Positions 16,804 through 24,950 of a DNA stretch of 64,000 bases are shown here, piece after piece (the stretch's first letter is position 1; each line of letters begins with the position of its first letter). Where the stretch lies: positions 186,001-250,000 of the forward strand of contig NZ_JACHJJ010000010.1 of assembly GCF_014203605.1 (NCBI RefSeq), read 5' to 3'. The position numbers were made by a program, and so were the translations under genes. Below the pieces are notes generated by a model. That model searched no databases. It worked only from the letters and a program-made list of their open reading frames with translations, and was not told where the DNA came from. This DNA is from Thiemannella venezuelensis (GTDB lineage: Bacteria; Actinomycetota; Actinomycetes; Streptosporangiales; Streptosporangiaceae).

Positions 16804-18119
16804 AAGTCCTGGCCGTGGCCGACTCGGATTCCTACCTGAAGTGGGCCGCCTGCCTGCTCGGGGACCTGCCCCCGGGCTGCACGGCGGAGCTGACGGTGAT
16901 CCGCACCCCCATCACGCCGTCCCCGGCGCAGATCCACGCCGCCGTGGCCGGGGGGCCCAGACCCCGCCCGGACACGGTCCGGGCCCTGCCCGGGACGGTG
17001 GCGGGACCTGAGCCGGAGACGGTGGCCCGGGCGGCGGGCGACCCGCCGGTGCTGTCGGCCCGGGCGCTGCGCCGCGCCGCCGAGCGGCTCCGGCCGGACG
17101 TGGTGCTGCTGGCCTGCACGGGGCCGGTGGTGGACATCCTCGCCGCCGAGGTGCTCGCGGGCCTGTCGCCGAGACCGGTGTTCGTCTCCGGGCTGCCCGG
17201 CATCTCGGTTCCGGCGACCGAGAAGGCGTGGCTGTTCCGGAGCGGGTGCGACCTGTTCGTGCTGCACAGCGGGCGGGAGGTCGAGGAGTTCTCCGAGGTC
17301 GGCCGCCGGCTCGGCGGAGGCGGGCAGGTGGGACTGGCCCGGCTGCCCTTCCTGCACGGCGACGGCCGCGGCGGTGGCCCCGCCGGTCCCGCCGCCCCCG
17401 GGAACGGTCCCGCCGGCGGGCTCCCGGCCGCCGGGCCGCGCAACCGGGTGGTCTTCGCCACCCAGGCCAAGGTGCCCAGGCGGCGCGAGGAGCGCGAGCG
17501 CATCCTGGCCGCCCTGGCCGAGCTGGCGGGACGCCGGCCGGACCTGGACGTGGTGGTCAAGCTCCGCGCGCTGGACGGCGAGCGGCAGACGCACAACGAG
17601 CGCCACCACTACCAGCGCCTCTGGCAGGAGCTGGGCGGAGACGAGAACGTGCTGCGTTTCGCGGCGGGGCCGATGCACGAGCACCTGGCGCACGCGGCCG
17701 GGTTCGTCACGGTCAGCTCGACCGCCGCGCTGGAGGCGATCGCCCAGTCGGTGCCGCTCTTGGTCCTCTCCGACTTCGGGGTCAGCGCCGAGATGATCAA
17801 CCTGGTCTTCGAGGGCAGCGGCGTGCTCGGCACCCTCGACGACCTGTCCCGGGGGCGCTTCCTCGCCCCGGACGAGGACTGGTGCCGGGCCAACTACTTC
17901 CACGCCGGCTCGGAGAACGACTGGTCGGGCAGGCTGGTCACCCTGGTCGGCCAGGCCCGGTCCGGCCGCCTGGAACCCGCCCGCTCGCTGCTCGACGGCC
18001 CGCAGCACGCCGCGGCCCGCCGTCGCGCCCGGCTCCGCGTCGAGGTGCCGCCCAACGTGCTGCGCGCCGGGTACCGGGCCAAGCGCCGGATGCGCCGCTA
18101 CCTCAAGGCGCTGGGCTGA
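16800..18119 (+). CDS. DUF6716-type putative glycosyltransferase
   Basis: A 439-residue protein starting KVLAVADSDSYLKWAACLL, the hallmark of the actinobacterial DUF6716 putative glycosyltransferases. A two-domain GT-B-like layout is suggested: VLLACTGPVVDILAAEVLAG and VFVSGLPGISVPATEKAW in the first half, VFATQAKVPRRREER at the domain junction, and FVTVSSTAALEAIAQSVPLLVL in the second. The C-terminus is very basic (RAGYRAKRRMRRYLKAL), which may hold it at the membrane. It starts at a TTG whose TGA overlap with the previous stop (16800-16803) shows coupling, with GGAG seven bases upstream. A role in the nonulosonic-acid polymer is inferred. Confidence 0.75.
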   Translation: MKVLAVADSDSYLKWAACLLGDLPPGCTAELTVIRTPITPSPAQIHAAVAGGPRPRPDTVRALPGTVAGPEPETVARAAGDPPVLSARALRRAAERLRPDVVLLACTGPVVDILAAEVLAGLSPRPVFVSGLPGISVPATEKAWLFRSGCDLFVLHSGREVEEFSEVGRRLGGGGQVGLARLPFLHGDGRGGGPAGPAAPGNGPAGGLPAAGPRNRVVFATQAKVPRRREERERILAALAELAGRRPDLDVVVKLRALDGERQTHNERHHYQRLWQELGGDENVLRFAAGPMHEHLAHAAGFVTVSSTAALEAIAQSVPLLVLSDFGVSAEMINLVFEGSGVLGTLDDLSRGRFLAPDEDWCRANYFHAGSENDWSGRLVTLVGQARSGRLEPARSLLDGPQHAAARRRARLRVEVPPNVLRAGYRAKRRMRRYLKALG

Positions 18120-18137
18120 CGCGCGGAGGGAAGGCCC

Positions 18138-18168
18138 GCGGGGGTCCGGCCGTCCGGCAGGCCCCCGC
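18138..18168. terminator. Possible terminator between convergent genes
   Basis: GCGGGGGTC (18138-18146) pairs with GGCCCCCGC (18160-18168) with one wobble, and the 13-base loop has further CGG/CCG pairing. It lies between the convergent glycosyltransferase and response-regulator genes. Confidence 0.4.
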
Positions 18169-18192
18169 CCGGTTCCGGCTTCGCGGGACGGC

Positions 18193-18855
18193 CTACGCGG
18201 GGTGGACCAGCCGGTTCTCGTAAGCGAAGATCACGGCCTGTACGCGATCGCGGAGCTCCAGCTTCATCAGGATCCTGCTCAGATGCGTCTTCACGGTGGC
18301 CTCCGCCAGCCGGAACTCGGCGGCGAGCTCGGCGTTGGACAGGCCGCGGGCCACCGCGACGAGCACCTCCCGCTCGCGGGGGGTGAGCCGGTGCAGCCGC
18401 TCGTCGACCGCCGGAACGGCGCCGGCGGGGAGCCGGTGGGCGAAGGTCTCCAGCAGCCGCCGGGTGATCCGCGGCGAGACCGCCGCATCGCCGCGCGCGA
18501 CGCTGCGGATCGCCGCGAGCAGCTCCTCGGGCAGGGCGTTCTTGAGGAGGAAGCCCGACGCCCCCGCCTTGAGGCCGGCGAAGGCGTACTCGTCGAGGTC
18601 GAAGGTGGTGAGGATGAGGACCCGGGTCCGGTGGTGGCTCCGGGTGATCCGGCCGGTCGCCTCGATGCCGTCGGCGCCCGGCATGCGCACGTCCATGAGG
18701 ACGACGTCGGGGCGCAGCCGTCGTGCGAGCCGTACGGCCTCGTCGCCGTCTCCGGCCTCTCCCACCACGTCCATGTCCGGCTGGGCGTCGAGGACCATGG
18801 TGAACGCCATGCGCAGCAGCGGCTCGTCGTCGGCGAGCAGGACGCGGATCGTCAT
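18193..18855 (-). CDS. NarL/LuxR-type response regulator
   Basis: A 220-residue two-component regulator. The receiver domain (about 1-120) has the acidic pair in LLADDEPLLR, the phospho-acceptor Asp in VVLMDVRMPG, Thr in LILTTF and Lys in FLLKNA. A LuxR helix-turn-helix follows at about 150-210 (LTPREREVLVAVARGLSNAELA and ATVKTHLSRILMKL). The ATG overlaps the kinase stop by 4 bases (18852-18855). This pair resembles the DesK/DesR-type systems that often control an adjacent ABC transporter or drug resistance, but no such transporter is next to it here, so its target is unknown. Confidence 0.92.
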   Translation of the reverse strand: MTIRVLLADDEPLLRMAFTMVLDAQPDMDVVGEAGDGDEAVRLARRLRPDVVLMDVRMPGADGIEATGRITRSHHRTRVLILTTFDLDEYAFAGLKAGASGFLLKNALPEELLAAIRSVARGDAAVSPRITRRLLETFAHRLPAGAVPAVDERLHRLTPREREVLVAVARGLSNAELAAEFRLAEATVKTHLSRILMKLELRDRVQAVIFAYENRLVHPA

Positions 18856-20060
18856 GCGGCGCCGTCCCCGGCGGCTCCGAGGTCGAGGACGGCGCGGACC
18901 CGCCAGCCGCGGGCGGGAAGCGGACCCGCCTCCAGGGTCCCGCCGTACGCGGCGGCGCGTTCCCGCATGCCGAGGATGCCGTGCCCGGAGGACGGGGCGC
19001 GGACACGGGCGCCGTCGCCGTCGTCGGTGACGTCGACGGTGACGGCGTCCGGAGAGCAGCGCACCCGGACCTCGGCGCGGGTGCCGGACGGAGCGTGCTT
19101 GAGGGTGTTCGTCAGGGCTTCCTGCACGAGCCGGTAGACGGTGAGCTGGGCGGTGACGGGAACGGGAGCGGGTTCGCCCTCCACGGTGAGAAGGGTCGGC
19201 AGGCCGGCCGCGCGCATGCCTTCGGCGAGGGACTCCAGCTGGGCGATGCCGGGCATCGGGCGGCGCAGTTCGTCCGGTTCGTCGGCCCGCAGGACGCCGA
19301 GCGCGCGCCGCATGTCGGTGATGGCCTGCCGGCCGGTGCCGGAGATCTGGCGCATGGCGTAGGCGGCCCTGTCGGGTGAGCGGTTCTGCGCGAAGACCGC
19401 GCCGTCGGCGAGCGCGACCATCACCGACAGGTTGTGGGTGACGATGTCGTGCATCTCGCGGGCGATGCGGGCGCGCTCGCCCGCCACCGCGAGCCGGGCC
19501 CGCTGGTCGCGCTCGCGCTCCAGGCGGATCGCGCGGTCCTCCAGGGAGGCGAGGTGGGCACGCCTGATCCGGGCGTTCGTACCGGTGACGGCCACGGCCA
19601 CGGCCACGGCGGTCAGGAACACGGCGGAGCGGAGGAACCCGCCCGCGGGCGCCGACCAGCGCGCCGCGGCCAGCAGGACGCCGGCCTCGAGGACGGAAAC
19701 GGCGAGGAGGGTCCGGCGCGGGCCGGACCGCGAGGCCACCGTGTACAGCGCGACCAGCAGCGCCACGTCGGCCAGCGACTCGACGTCGGCGAGCCACTGG
19801 GCGAAGGCCGCCGCGGCCACCGCGAAGAACACCGTCAGCGGCGCGCGCCGCCGCCATACCAGGGGCAGGACCAGAGCCGTCTGGAGGAGCAGGGCGCCGG
19901 AAGGGTTCCGGTAGACGGCGCTGCCGACACCGGCGCCGAGGAAGAAGACCGAGGCGGCCAGCAGCGCGTCGGGTACCAGGGGCGGGAGCCGGGTGCCCGC
20001 CCGTGACAGCGCCCGCACCGGCCGCCCCGTCCGCAGGGCGGCGAAGGCGGCGTGTCTCAC
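18852..20060 (-). CDS. Membrane sensor histidine kinase (HisKA_3 type)
   Basis: A 402-residue kinase. Residues about 30-175 hold five to six hydrophobic segments with very short loops, so the sensor lies in the membrane. A coiled linker leads to the dimerisation helix ARIAREMHDIVTHNLSVMVALADGA with the phosphorylated His (about 208). The ATPase domain has QEALTNTLKHA (N box), DVTDDGDGAR (G1) and SGHGILGMRERAAAYGG (G2). It phosphorylates the regulator encoded downstream in the same transcript. The start is GTG at 20060 with no clear Shine-Dalgarno; a possible promoter lies 50-80 bases upstream. Confidence 0.9.
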   Translation of the reverse strand: MRHAAFAALRTGRPVRALSRAGTRLPPLVPDALLAASVFFLGAGVGSAVYRNPSGALLLQTALVLPLVWRRRAPLTVFFAVAAAAFAQWLADVESLADVALLVALYTVASRSGPRRTLLAVSVLEAGVLLAAARWSAPAGGFLRSAVFLTAVAVAVAVTGTNARIRRAHLASLEDRAIRLERERDQRARLAVAGERARIAREMHDIVTHNLSVMVALADGAVFAQNRSPDRAAYAMRQISGTGRQAITDMRRALGVLRADEPDELRRPMPGIAQLESLAEGMRAAGLPTLLTVEGEPAPVPVTAQLTVYRLVQEALTNTLKHAPSGTRAEVRVRCSPDAVTVDVTDDGDGARVRAPSSGHGILGMRERAAAYGGTLEAGPLPARGWRVRAVLDLGAAGDGAA

Positions 20061-20111
20061 GAGCCGATGCCGCCCGCGGGGCGGGGAGGAGGCACTTGAT
20101 CCATGGCGTTC

Positions 20112-20142
20112 ACCCTAGTCATCTTCCGCACCAGAAGAGCAA
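20112..20142 (-). promoter_or_regulatory. Possible promoter of the kinase-regulator pair
   Basis: On the minus strand TTGCTC (20142-20137) and TAGGGT (20117-20112) are 19 bases apart, followed by the kinase start 52 bases on. The spacing is slightly long for a housekeeping promoter. Confidence 0.35.
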
Positions 20143-20173
20143 ACGCCACCGGGCCACCTAAATAGAACAAGTG

Positions 20174-20202
20174 CCAATAGAAGGCGCTAAGTGATCTATT
20201 GG
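20174..20202. repeat. Inverted repeat CCAATAG-N15-CTATTGG
   Basis: Perfect 7-bp arms (20174-20180 and 20196-20202) in the AT-rich part of the divergent region, just upstream of the possible kinase promoter. The centre-to-centre spacing of 22 bases (two helical turns) suits a dimeric regulator. Confidence 0.4.
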
Positions 20203-20577
20203 AGCGGTCGGTGGGACATCGGGTCCCGCGCCGCGGGACGGTCACCGGCCGGGACCGGGCCGCGCCGGATCATCCTGGAGTCGTACGCGGCCGGCGCGGA
20301 CGCGGCGCCCGATGCGGTCACGGCCGCGAGAGACCGCTGGTCAGGAGCGGTCCGGGCGGTGGACGGGCGCATCGGGACGCCGTCACGCCCGGCCGCGGAA
20401 GATCCGGCCGGAGACTGACGTGCCGGACCGGCCGTGCGGCCTAGCTTCGTAGCCGCGGGCACGGCGTGCGGATGCCCGCGGATTCCACGGCCCGCCGGAG
20501 ACCGGTCCGCGCGGCCCGCCGGAGGCGGGTCCGCGCGGCCGGCCGCGCCCCGGGCCGCAGTACGAGGGAGACATGCG

Positions 20578-22134
20578 ATGCGCAGAGGGAAGACGGCCGC
20601 CATCGGGGCGGCGGCGGTCCTGGCGGGCGTTCTCGTGGCCGGTGCGCAGCCGGCCGCCGGGACCGCCCGGGACGGCGCCGCCGGTTCCGGCTCGGCCGGG
20701 GCCGGGCCGGAGCGGTTCGAACGGCAGCGGGCCGTCTGGCACCGCTGCCAGGACGGTCCGGACGACGCGGCGGGCAAGCAACTGGACGAGGCCGGGGCCC
20801 GGTGCGCCGAGATCACCGTGCCGCTGGACTACAGCCGCCCGGACGGGCGGACCGTCAAGATCGCGCTGTCCCGGCTGAAGGCCGGCGATCCCCGGCGCCG
20901 CCGGGGCGCCCTGCTGTACAACCCCGGTGGCCCGGGCGTCCCCGCCGCGTCGCTCATCGTGCAGCTCGGCCGGGCGGCTCCGGAGGTCGCGGCCCGCTAC
21001 GACCTGATCGGGATGGATCCCCGCTTCGTCGGGCGCAGCACCCCCCTGAACTGCTCGTGGCCCGTGACCGGCATCGGCTCCGCCGGGCCCGACCGGCGCT
21101 CCTTCGACCGGACCGCGGCGCTGGCCGAGGACCTGGCGTCCCGATGCGCCGCGCACCGGGAGGTGCTGCCCCACGCCTCCACCCGCAACACCGCCCGGGA
21201 CATGGACGTGATCCGTTCCGTCCTCGGCGAGCCGAAGCTGTCCTATCTCGGCTCGTCGTACGGCACCTACCTGGGCGCGGTCTACCTGCAGCTGTTCCCC
21301 GGCCGCGCCGACCGGGTCGTGTTCGACAGCTCCCTGAACCCCGACCTGTACGGTCCCGACCTGATGAGGACGACGGGACCGGCCGTGACGGAGGTCCTGA
21401 AGGACTGGGCGGCCTGGGCGGCCCGCCGCCACGACCGGTACCGGCTGGGGTCCGACGCCGCCGAGGTGCTGGCCGTCGTGAACCGGATCGGCCGGGCCGC
21501 CGCCCGGCGCCCGCTGAAGGTCGGCCGCCACCGCGTCGACGGCCGTGTGCTGCCCATGCTCCTGTGGAACGTCACCGCCGGGGACGACGACGAGGCGTAC
21601 GCGAGCTTCGCCGCCGACGTCCGGGTCCTGCGCGACGCCGCCCGGGGCGTCACGGTCACCCCCACCCCGGTCCTGGAGGGGGTCCTGGCCGGACTGCCCG
21701 CACCGGACGCGGACGGGTACTTCAGCGCCCAGACGGCGATCCAGTGCGCGGACCGGGCCGTGTCACGCGATCCGGAGACCTACTACCGCGACATCCGGGC
21801 CCACCGCGCCGACGAGCCGCTGTTCGGCCCGCTGACCCGCAACCTCACCCCCTGCTCCTTCTGGCCGGTGGCCCCGGCCGAGCCTCCGACGAAGATCCGC
21901 AACGACGTCCCGGTCCTGATGGTCGGAGCCACCGGCGACCCGGCGGCCACCTACCCGGGTCAGCTGGCCATGCACCGGGCCCTCACCGGCTCCCGGCTGG
22001 TCCCCCTCCGCGGCGCCTTCCGGCACACCGTGTACGGCGGGCTCTTCGCCCCGCGGAACGCCTGCATCGACGCGATCGTCGACCGCTACCTGACCGACGG
22101 CGCCCTGCCCGCCCGCGGCACCGCCTGCTCCTGA
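20578..22134 (+). CDS. Secreted S33-family peptidase (tripeptidyl aminopeptidase-like)
   Basis: A 518-residue exported alpha/beta hydrolase. The signal peptide covers about residues 1-28 (RRGKTAAIGAAAVLAGVLVAGAQPAAG). The oxyanion-hole segment is YNPGGPGVPA, the nucleophile elbow is GSSYGTYLGAVY, the Asp lies in VGATGDPAATYP and the His in FRHTVYGG. Between them is a cap region, and the C-terminal Cys-containing segment (NACIDAIV) matches the TAP-like C-terminal domain. It would release N-terminal tripeptides or dipeptides from extracellular peptides. I chose ATG 20578, preceded by GAGGGAG; another ATG five bases earlier is out of frame. Confidence 0.9.
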   Translation: MRRGKTAAIGAAAVLAGVLVAGAQPAAGTARDGAAGSGSAGAGPERFERQRAVWHRCQDGPDDAAGKQLDEAGARCAEITVPLDYSRPDGRTVKIALSRLKAGDPRRRRGALLYNPGGPGVPAASLIVQLGRAAPEVAARYDLIGMDPRFVGRSTPLNCSWPVTGIGSAGPDRRSFDRTAALAEDLASRCAAHREVLPHASTRNTARDMDVIRSVLGEPKLSYLGSSYGTYLGAVYLQLFPGRADRVVFDSSLNPDLYGPDLMRTTGPAVTEVLKDWAAWAARRHDRYRLGSDAAEVLAVVNRIGRAAARRPLKVGRHRVDGRVLPMLLWNVTAGDDDEAYASFAADVRVLRDAARGVTVTPTPVLEGVLAGLPAPDADGYFSAQTAIQCADRAVSRDPETYYRDIRAHRADEPLFGPLTRNLTPCSFWPVAPAEPPTKIRNDVPVLMVGATGDPAATYPGQLAMHRALTGSRLVPLRGAFRHTVYGGLFAPRNACIDAIVDRYLTDGALPARGTACS

Positions 22135-22143
22135 CGCACCCGC

Positions 22144-22176
22144 GGGGCCCGGCGGGTCACGCGAGCGCCCGGCCCC
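22144..22176. terminator. Imperfect hairpin between convergent genes
   Basis: GGGGCCCGGCG (22144-22154) pairs with CGCCCGGCCCC (22166-22176) apart from one C-C mismatch. It lies just after the peptidase stop and before the convergent polysialyltransferase-like gene. Confidence 0.4.
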
Positions 22177-22196
22177 CGGTCAGGACGGCGCCCCGG

Positions 22197-23579
22197 TCAG
22201 GACAGCGCCCTGGTCAGGCGGCGGCGGAGCCTGCCGAACGTGCCGGGCGCCGGGACGGCGGGGCCGGGGGAGGGGGAGCCGGGCAGCAGGTCCAGGGCGG
22301 CCAGGCGCTGGCGCTTGAAGTAGCGGTCCGGACCGCAGGCGTCCAGGTAGGCCGTCGCCTCCTCGCGCAGGTCCGGGTAGGCCTCGCTCTGCATGCAGTG
22401 ACCGACCGCGCGGACCAGTCCCGGCAGGTCGACGACCGGCGGCTCCTCCAGGGAGCCGTCCGTCCCCAGCCGGGGGAGCAGCGCGTCGGTGATCGTGACG
22501 GGCACGCGGTTGCTGTTCTCGTACGGCGCCAGCCGCTCCAGCACCAGTTCCCCGCCGAAGGCCGCCACCGGCAGGCCGAAGTACCGCCGGGCGGTGACCA
22601 GCGCGGTGGAGAAGCAGCCCACCACCAGCTCCGGCCGGAGCGCCGCGAAGCACGACTCGGCCGGGACGGTCTCGCCCGCCACGGTCAGCCGTACGCCCAG
22701 CTCGCCGGCGGTCCGGCGCAGCTCGCGGGCGTGCCGCCGCCCGGCGGCCGGGTGCGGCTTGAACAGTACGGAACCGAAGCCTCGCGCCGCCAGCCCGCGC
22801 AGCATGTCCGCGTGCAGAGCGGCCTCCTCGGCGGGGGTGACGATGCCGAGCGCCGACAGGTACTGCCCGAGGATCATCGCCAGGCCGCCTTCGGGCGCAC
22901 CGCCGTCCGTCCCGCCGCTCACCGTCCCGCCGCTCACCGTCCCGCCGCTCACCGTGTCCGGGCCGTCGCCCCGTGCCGCTCCGCCCTCCGACGCGGCGGA
23001 GACCTCGGTGAGGATCCGCAGGAACGCCTCGTCCCCGACGGTCCGCGCGGGCACGCCGTACTCCGACAGCAGCAGCGGGGACAGGCCCGGCACCAGGTCC
23101 AGGTGGAGCAGCCGGGTGATCCGGCCGGCGATCTCGCCGGGCAGCGGGTCGCGGGTCGGGCCGTAGCCCATCAGGCCGTCGGAGTAGACCGTGACCGGGC
23201 AGTCCCTGACCAGCCCGGCGATGGTCCGCGCCGGGGGGACCGCGACGGACTCCACGATGAGCTCGTCCGGGCCGTCGCCCAGGGACAGGTGGGAGCGGAG
23301 CAGGCGGCCCGTCATCGGCACCTCGATGATCCGGGCCCGCCAGTCCGACGGGTGCAGCGGGGCCACGATCTCGTTCCACGACCACACCTCGTCGAAGCGC
23401 GGGCGCAGCGCGGTGAAGCCGGGAGCCTCGTCCAGGGACGGGGTGATCTCCGGGACGGCCGCGTTGTTGGAGACCAGCAGGATCCTGCGGCCCCCGCCCG
23501 GCCCGAACGCGCCCTCGTCGATCGCGGCGGCCAGCGTCATCGCGCCGAACAGGGTCGAGGCGTAGAACAGCTGCGTCAT
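22197..23579 (-). CDS. Polysialyltransferase-like glycosyltransferase
   Basis: A 460-residue protein resembling the alpha-2,8-polysialyltransferase (POLYST) family. Sialyltransferase-type motifs are VYSDGLMGYGP (acidic-D-G), SVLFKPHPAAGRRHA (HP motif) and VVGCFSTALVTARRYFG (S-T motif). It would transfer a nonulosonic acid from a CMP donor, which the fusion protein at 26621-28684 could supply. A threefold VSGGT repeat interrupts the middle. The C-terminus is basic and Pro-rich, perhaps a membrane contact. I chose the ATG at 23579 (MTQLFYASTLFGAMTL) preceded by GGAGGAACCCG. It is downstream of the GT2 gene on the same strand, gap 103 bases. Confidence 0.75.
   Translation of the reverse strand: MTQLFYASTLFGAMTLAAAIDEGAFGPGGGRRILLVSNNAAVPEITPSLDEAPGFTALRPRFDEVWSWNEIVAPLHPSDWRARIIEVPMTGRLLRSHLSLGDGPDELIVESVAVPPARTIAGLVRDCPVTVYSDGLMGYGPTRDPLPGEIAGRITRLLHLDLVPGLSPLLLSEYGVPARTVGDEAFLRILTEVSAASEGGAARGDGPDTVSGGTVSGGTVSGGTDGGAPEGGLAMILGQYLSALGIVTPAEEAALHADMLRGLAARGFGSVLFKPHPAAGRRHARELRRTAGELGVRLTVAGETVPAESCFAALRPELVVGCFSTALVTARRYFGLPVAAFGGELVLERLAPYENSNRVPVTITDALLPRLGTDGSLEEPPVVDLPGLVRAVGHCMQSEAYPDLREEATAYLDACGPDRYFKRQRLAALDLLPGSPSPGPAVPAPGTFGRLRRRLTRALS
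22911..22955 (-). repeat. Three perfect 15-bp tandem repeats within a coding region
   Basis: CCCGCCGCTCACCGT occurs three times in a row and encodes (minus strand) a VSGGT pentapeptide triplicated in a flexible loop of the polysialyltransferase-like protein. Copy number may vary between strains by slippage without breaking the frame. Confidence 0.85.
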
Positions 23580-23682
23580 CGGGTTCCTCCGCTCGGCGGC
23601 GCCGGGTCCGCGGTCTCCGGTCGTGGAGGCCGCGGTCGTGCGGCCCGGGGCGCGACGGCCGTCCGGGCCGGGGAGGGGCGGG

Positions 23683-24612
23683 TCACCGCGCCTCCAGCAG
23701 TCCGCGCAGGACATCGTCGCGCTCCGGGTCCAGGCTCGTGGCGGCCAGCAGGTCCGGCGGGAGCCGCCGCAGCGCGTCCGCGCCCCGCTGCTCGAAGCGG
23801 GTGCGCAGCTCGGGGGAGAAGCGGTCGCCCAGCTCCAGGTGGTGGGCGAGCAGCGCGCAGAACTGGCGGACCGCCTTGGCCGCGAACTCCTCGGGAAGGT
23901 CGTCGAAGACCAGCTCGAAGGCGTCGAAGAAGTGCAGCTGGCGCTCGTCGCCGACCTGGGTCAGCGAGCCGGACACCATCCGCCGGTAGAAGAGCCCGGC
24001 CAGGGAGACCACCGCGAACGAGCCCGCCTCCCGGTGCAGCCGCCAGATCCACGGCCGGTCCTCGGCGGTGTGCAGGTGCCCGGGGAAGGTCAGCAGCTCG
24101 CCCAGGTCGCGGCGGTAGATCCCGGCCCAGGCGTAGGGGTAGTCGACCATGGTCTTGGACCGGGCGGGCAGGATGTGGTCGCGCGGCTTGACCACCGTCT
24201 CCCGTACGGCCAGCGGAGCCCGGTGGACCACCCGCCTGCGCCCCTCCGCCTGCACGTGGTCCACCCGGACGAAGTCGCAGCCGAGCCGTTCGATCGCGCC
24301 GACGAGGTCGGCGAGGTAGCCGGGCGCGAGCCAGTCGTCGCCGTCCATGAAGGTCACGTAGCGGCCGGAGGCCAGCGAGAGCCCGAGGTTGCGGGCGTCG
24401 GCCAGCCCCACCGGGGTCTCGTTGCGCAGCACGACGAGACCGGGCAGGTCGTCGCGGAAGTCCTCGATGACCTGCCCGGTCCGGTCCGCCGATCCGTCGT
24501 CCACGACGATGAACTCGAAGTCCCGGTGCGCGTTCCCGATCAGCGAGGTCAGCGCGTCGGAGATGTAGAGCTCGGCGTCCCGCACCGGGACGACGACCGA
24601 CAGCTTGATCAA
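23683..24612 (-). CDS. GT2-family glycosyltransferase
   Basis: A 309-residue GT-A glycosyltransferase. It begins IKLSVVVPVRDAELYISDALTSL, has the nucleotide-binding FIVVDDGSADRT, the ADARNLGLSLASG helix and the metal-binding TFMDGDDWLAPGYL (DxD). This matches enzymes that add sugars to teichoic-acid-like or capsular polymers. The second half (AEDRPWIWRLHREAG) carries the ED-W acceptor motif region. The start is a TTG at 24612, preceded by GAGGGAAG at the right distance; the longer upstream frame is not needed. It heads the two-gene unit with the polysialyltransferase-like gene. Confidence 0.85.
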   Translation of the reverse strand: MIKLSVVVPVRDAELYISDALTSLIGNAHRDFEFIVVDDGSADRTGQVIEDFRDDLPGLVVLRNETPVGLADARNLGLSLASGRYVTFMDGDDWLAPGYLADLVGAIERLGCDFVRVDHVQAEGRRRVVHRAPLAVRETVVKPRDHILPARSKTMVDYPYAWAGIYRRDLGELLTFPGHLHTAEDRPWIWRLHREAGSFAVVSLAGLFYRRMVSGSLTQVGDERQLHFFDAFELVFDDLPEEFAAKAVRQFCALLAHHLELGDRFSPELRTRFEQRGADALRRLPPDLLAATSLDPERDDVLRGLLEAR

Positions 24613-24950
24613 GGTCTTCCCTCGGGCTCCGGCACGGACGCGGTCGCCTGAACCGTAGCGACCGCCGGAGTGCCCGGGCTGAACGCGCGGGGACGCGGCG
24701 GTGAACACTTCGGCGGGCGCACCCGTCGCTCCCGTCCCGCCGGAAAACCGGTTGAAGGCATCGGAGGCGGGCGGCTAGCGTCAGTGCCACCTCGCGGCTG
24801 CTGAACCCCGGGGCCCGCCGCCGGTCACGGCACCGGCGTGATCCCGCATGCCCCGGCATGACGCCGCCACCGGCGGCGCGCGACGGCGCGACGTCCTTTC
24901 CCGCGCCGGATCCGGTTCTCCACCAGCAGCCATACCGAAGAGGCACCATC
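24613..24950. other. Divergent intergenic region between GT2 and rtcB genes
   Basis: A 338-base region with no supported gene. On the plus strand TTGAAG (24752-24757) and TAGCGT (24776-24781) are 18 bases apart and form a plausible housekeeping promoter for rtcB, giving a leader of about 160 bases. An open frame upstream of the rtcB GTG could extend that protein by 31 residues, but the extension shows no family similarity. Confidence 0.5.
24752..24781 (+). promoter_or_regulatory. Likely rtcB promoter
   Basis: TTGAAG-N18-TAGCGT, near the actinomycete housekeeping consensus TTGACN-N17/18-TANNNT. Confidence 0.45.

Larger units (their letters stand above)
20061..20577. other. Divergent intergenic region, about 520 bases
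   Basis: Between the kinase and the secreted peptidase. Positions 20100-20210 are unusually AT-rich for this genome and hold a possible kinase promoter and an inverted repeat, described separately. On the plus strand TAGCTT at 20432-20437 might be a -10 box for the peptidase, but no good -35 is visible. A 62-codon open frame on the minus strand (20057-20245) has one hydrophobic stretch; I do not consider it a supported gene. Confidence 0.5.

Noticed and set aside
20057-20245. 62-codon minus-strand frame with one hydrophobic segment upstream of the kinase
   Set aside because: No ribosome site, overlaps the kinase start and the probable promoter elements; composition reflects the AT-rich intergenic DNA.
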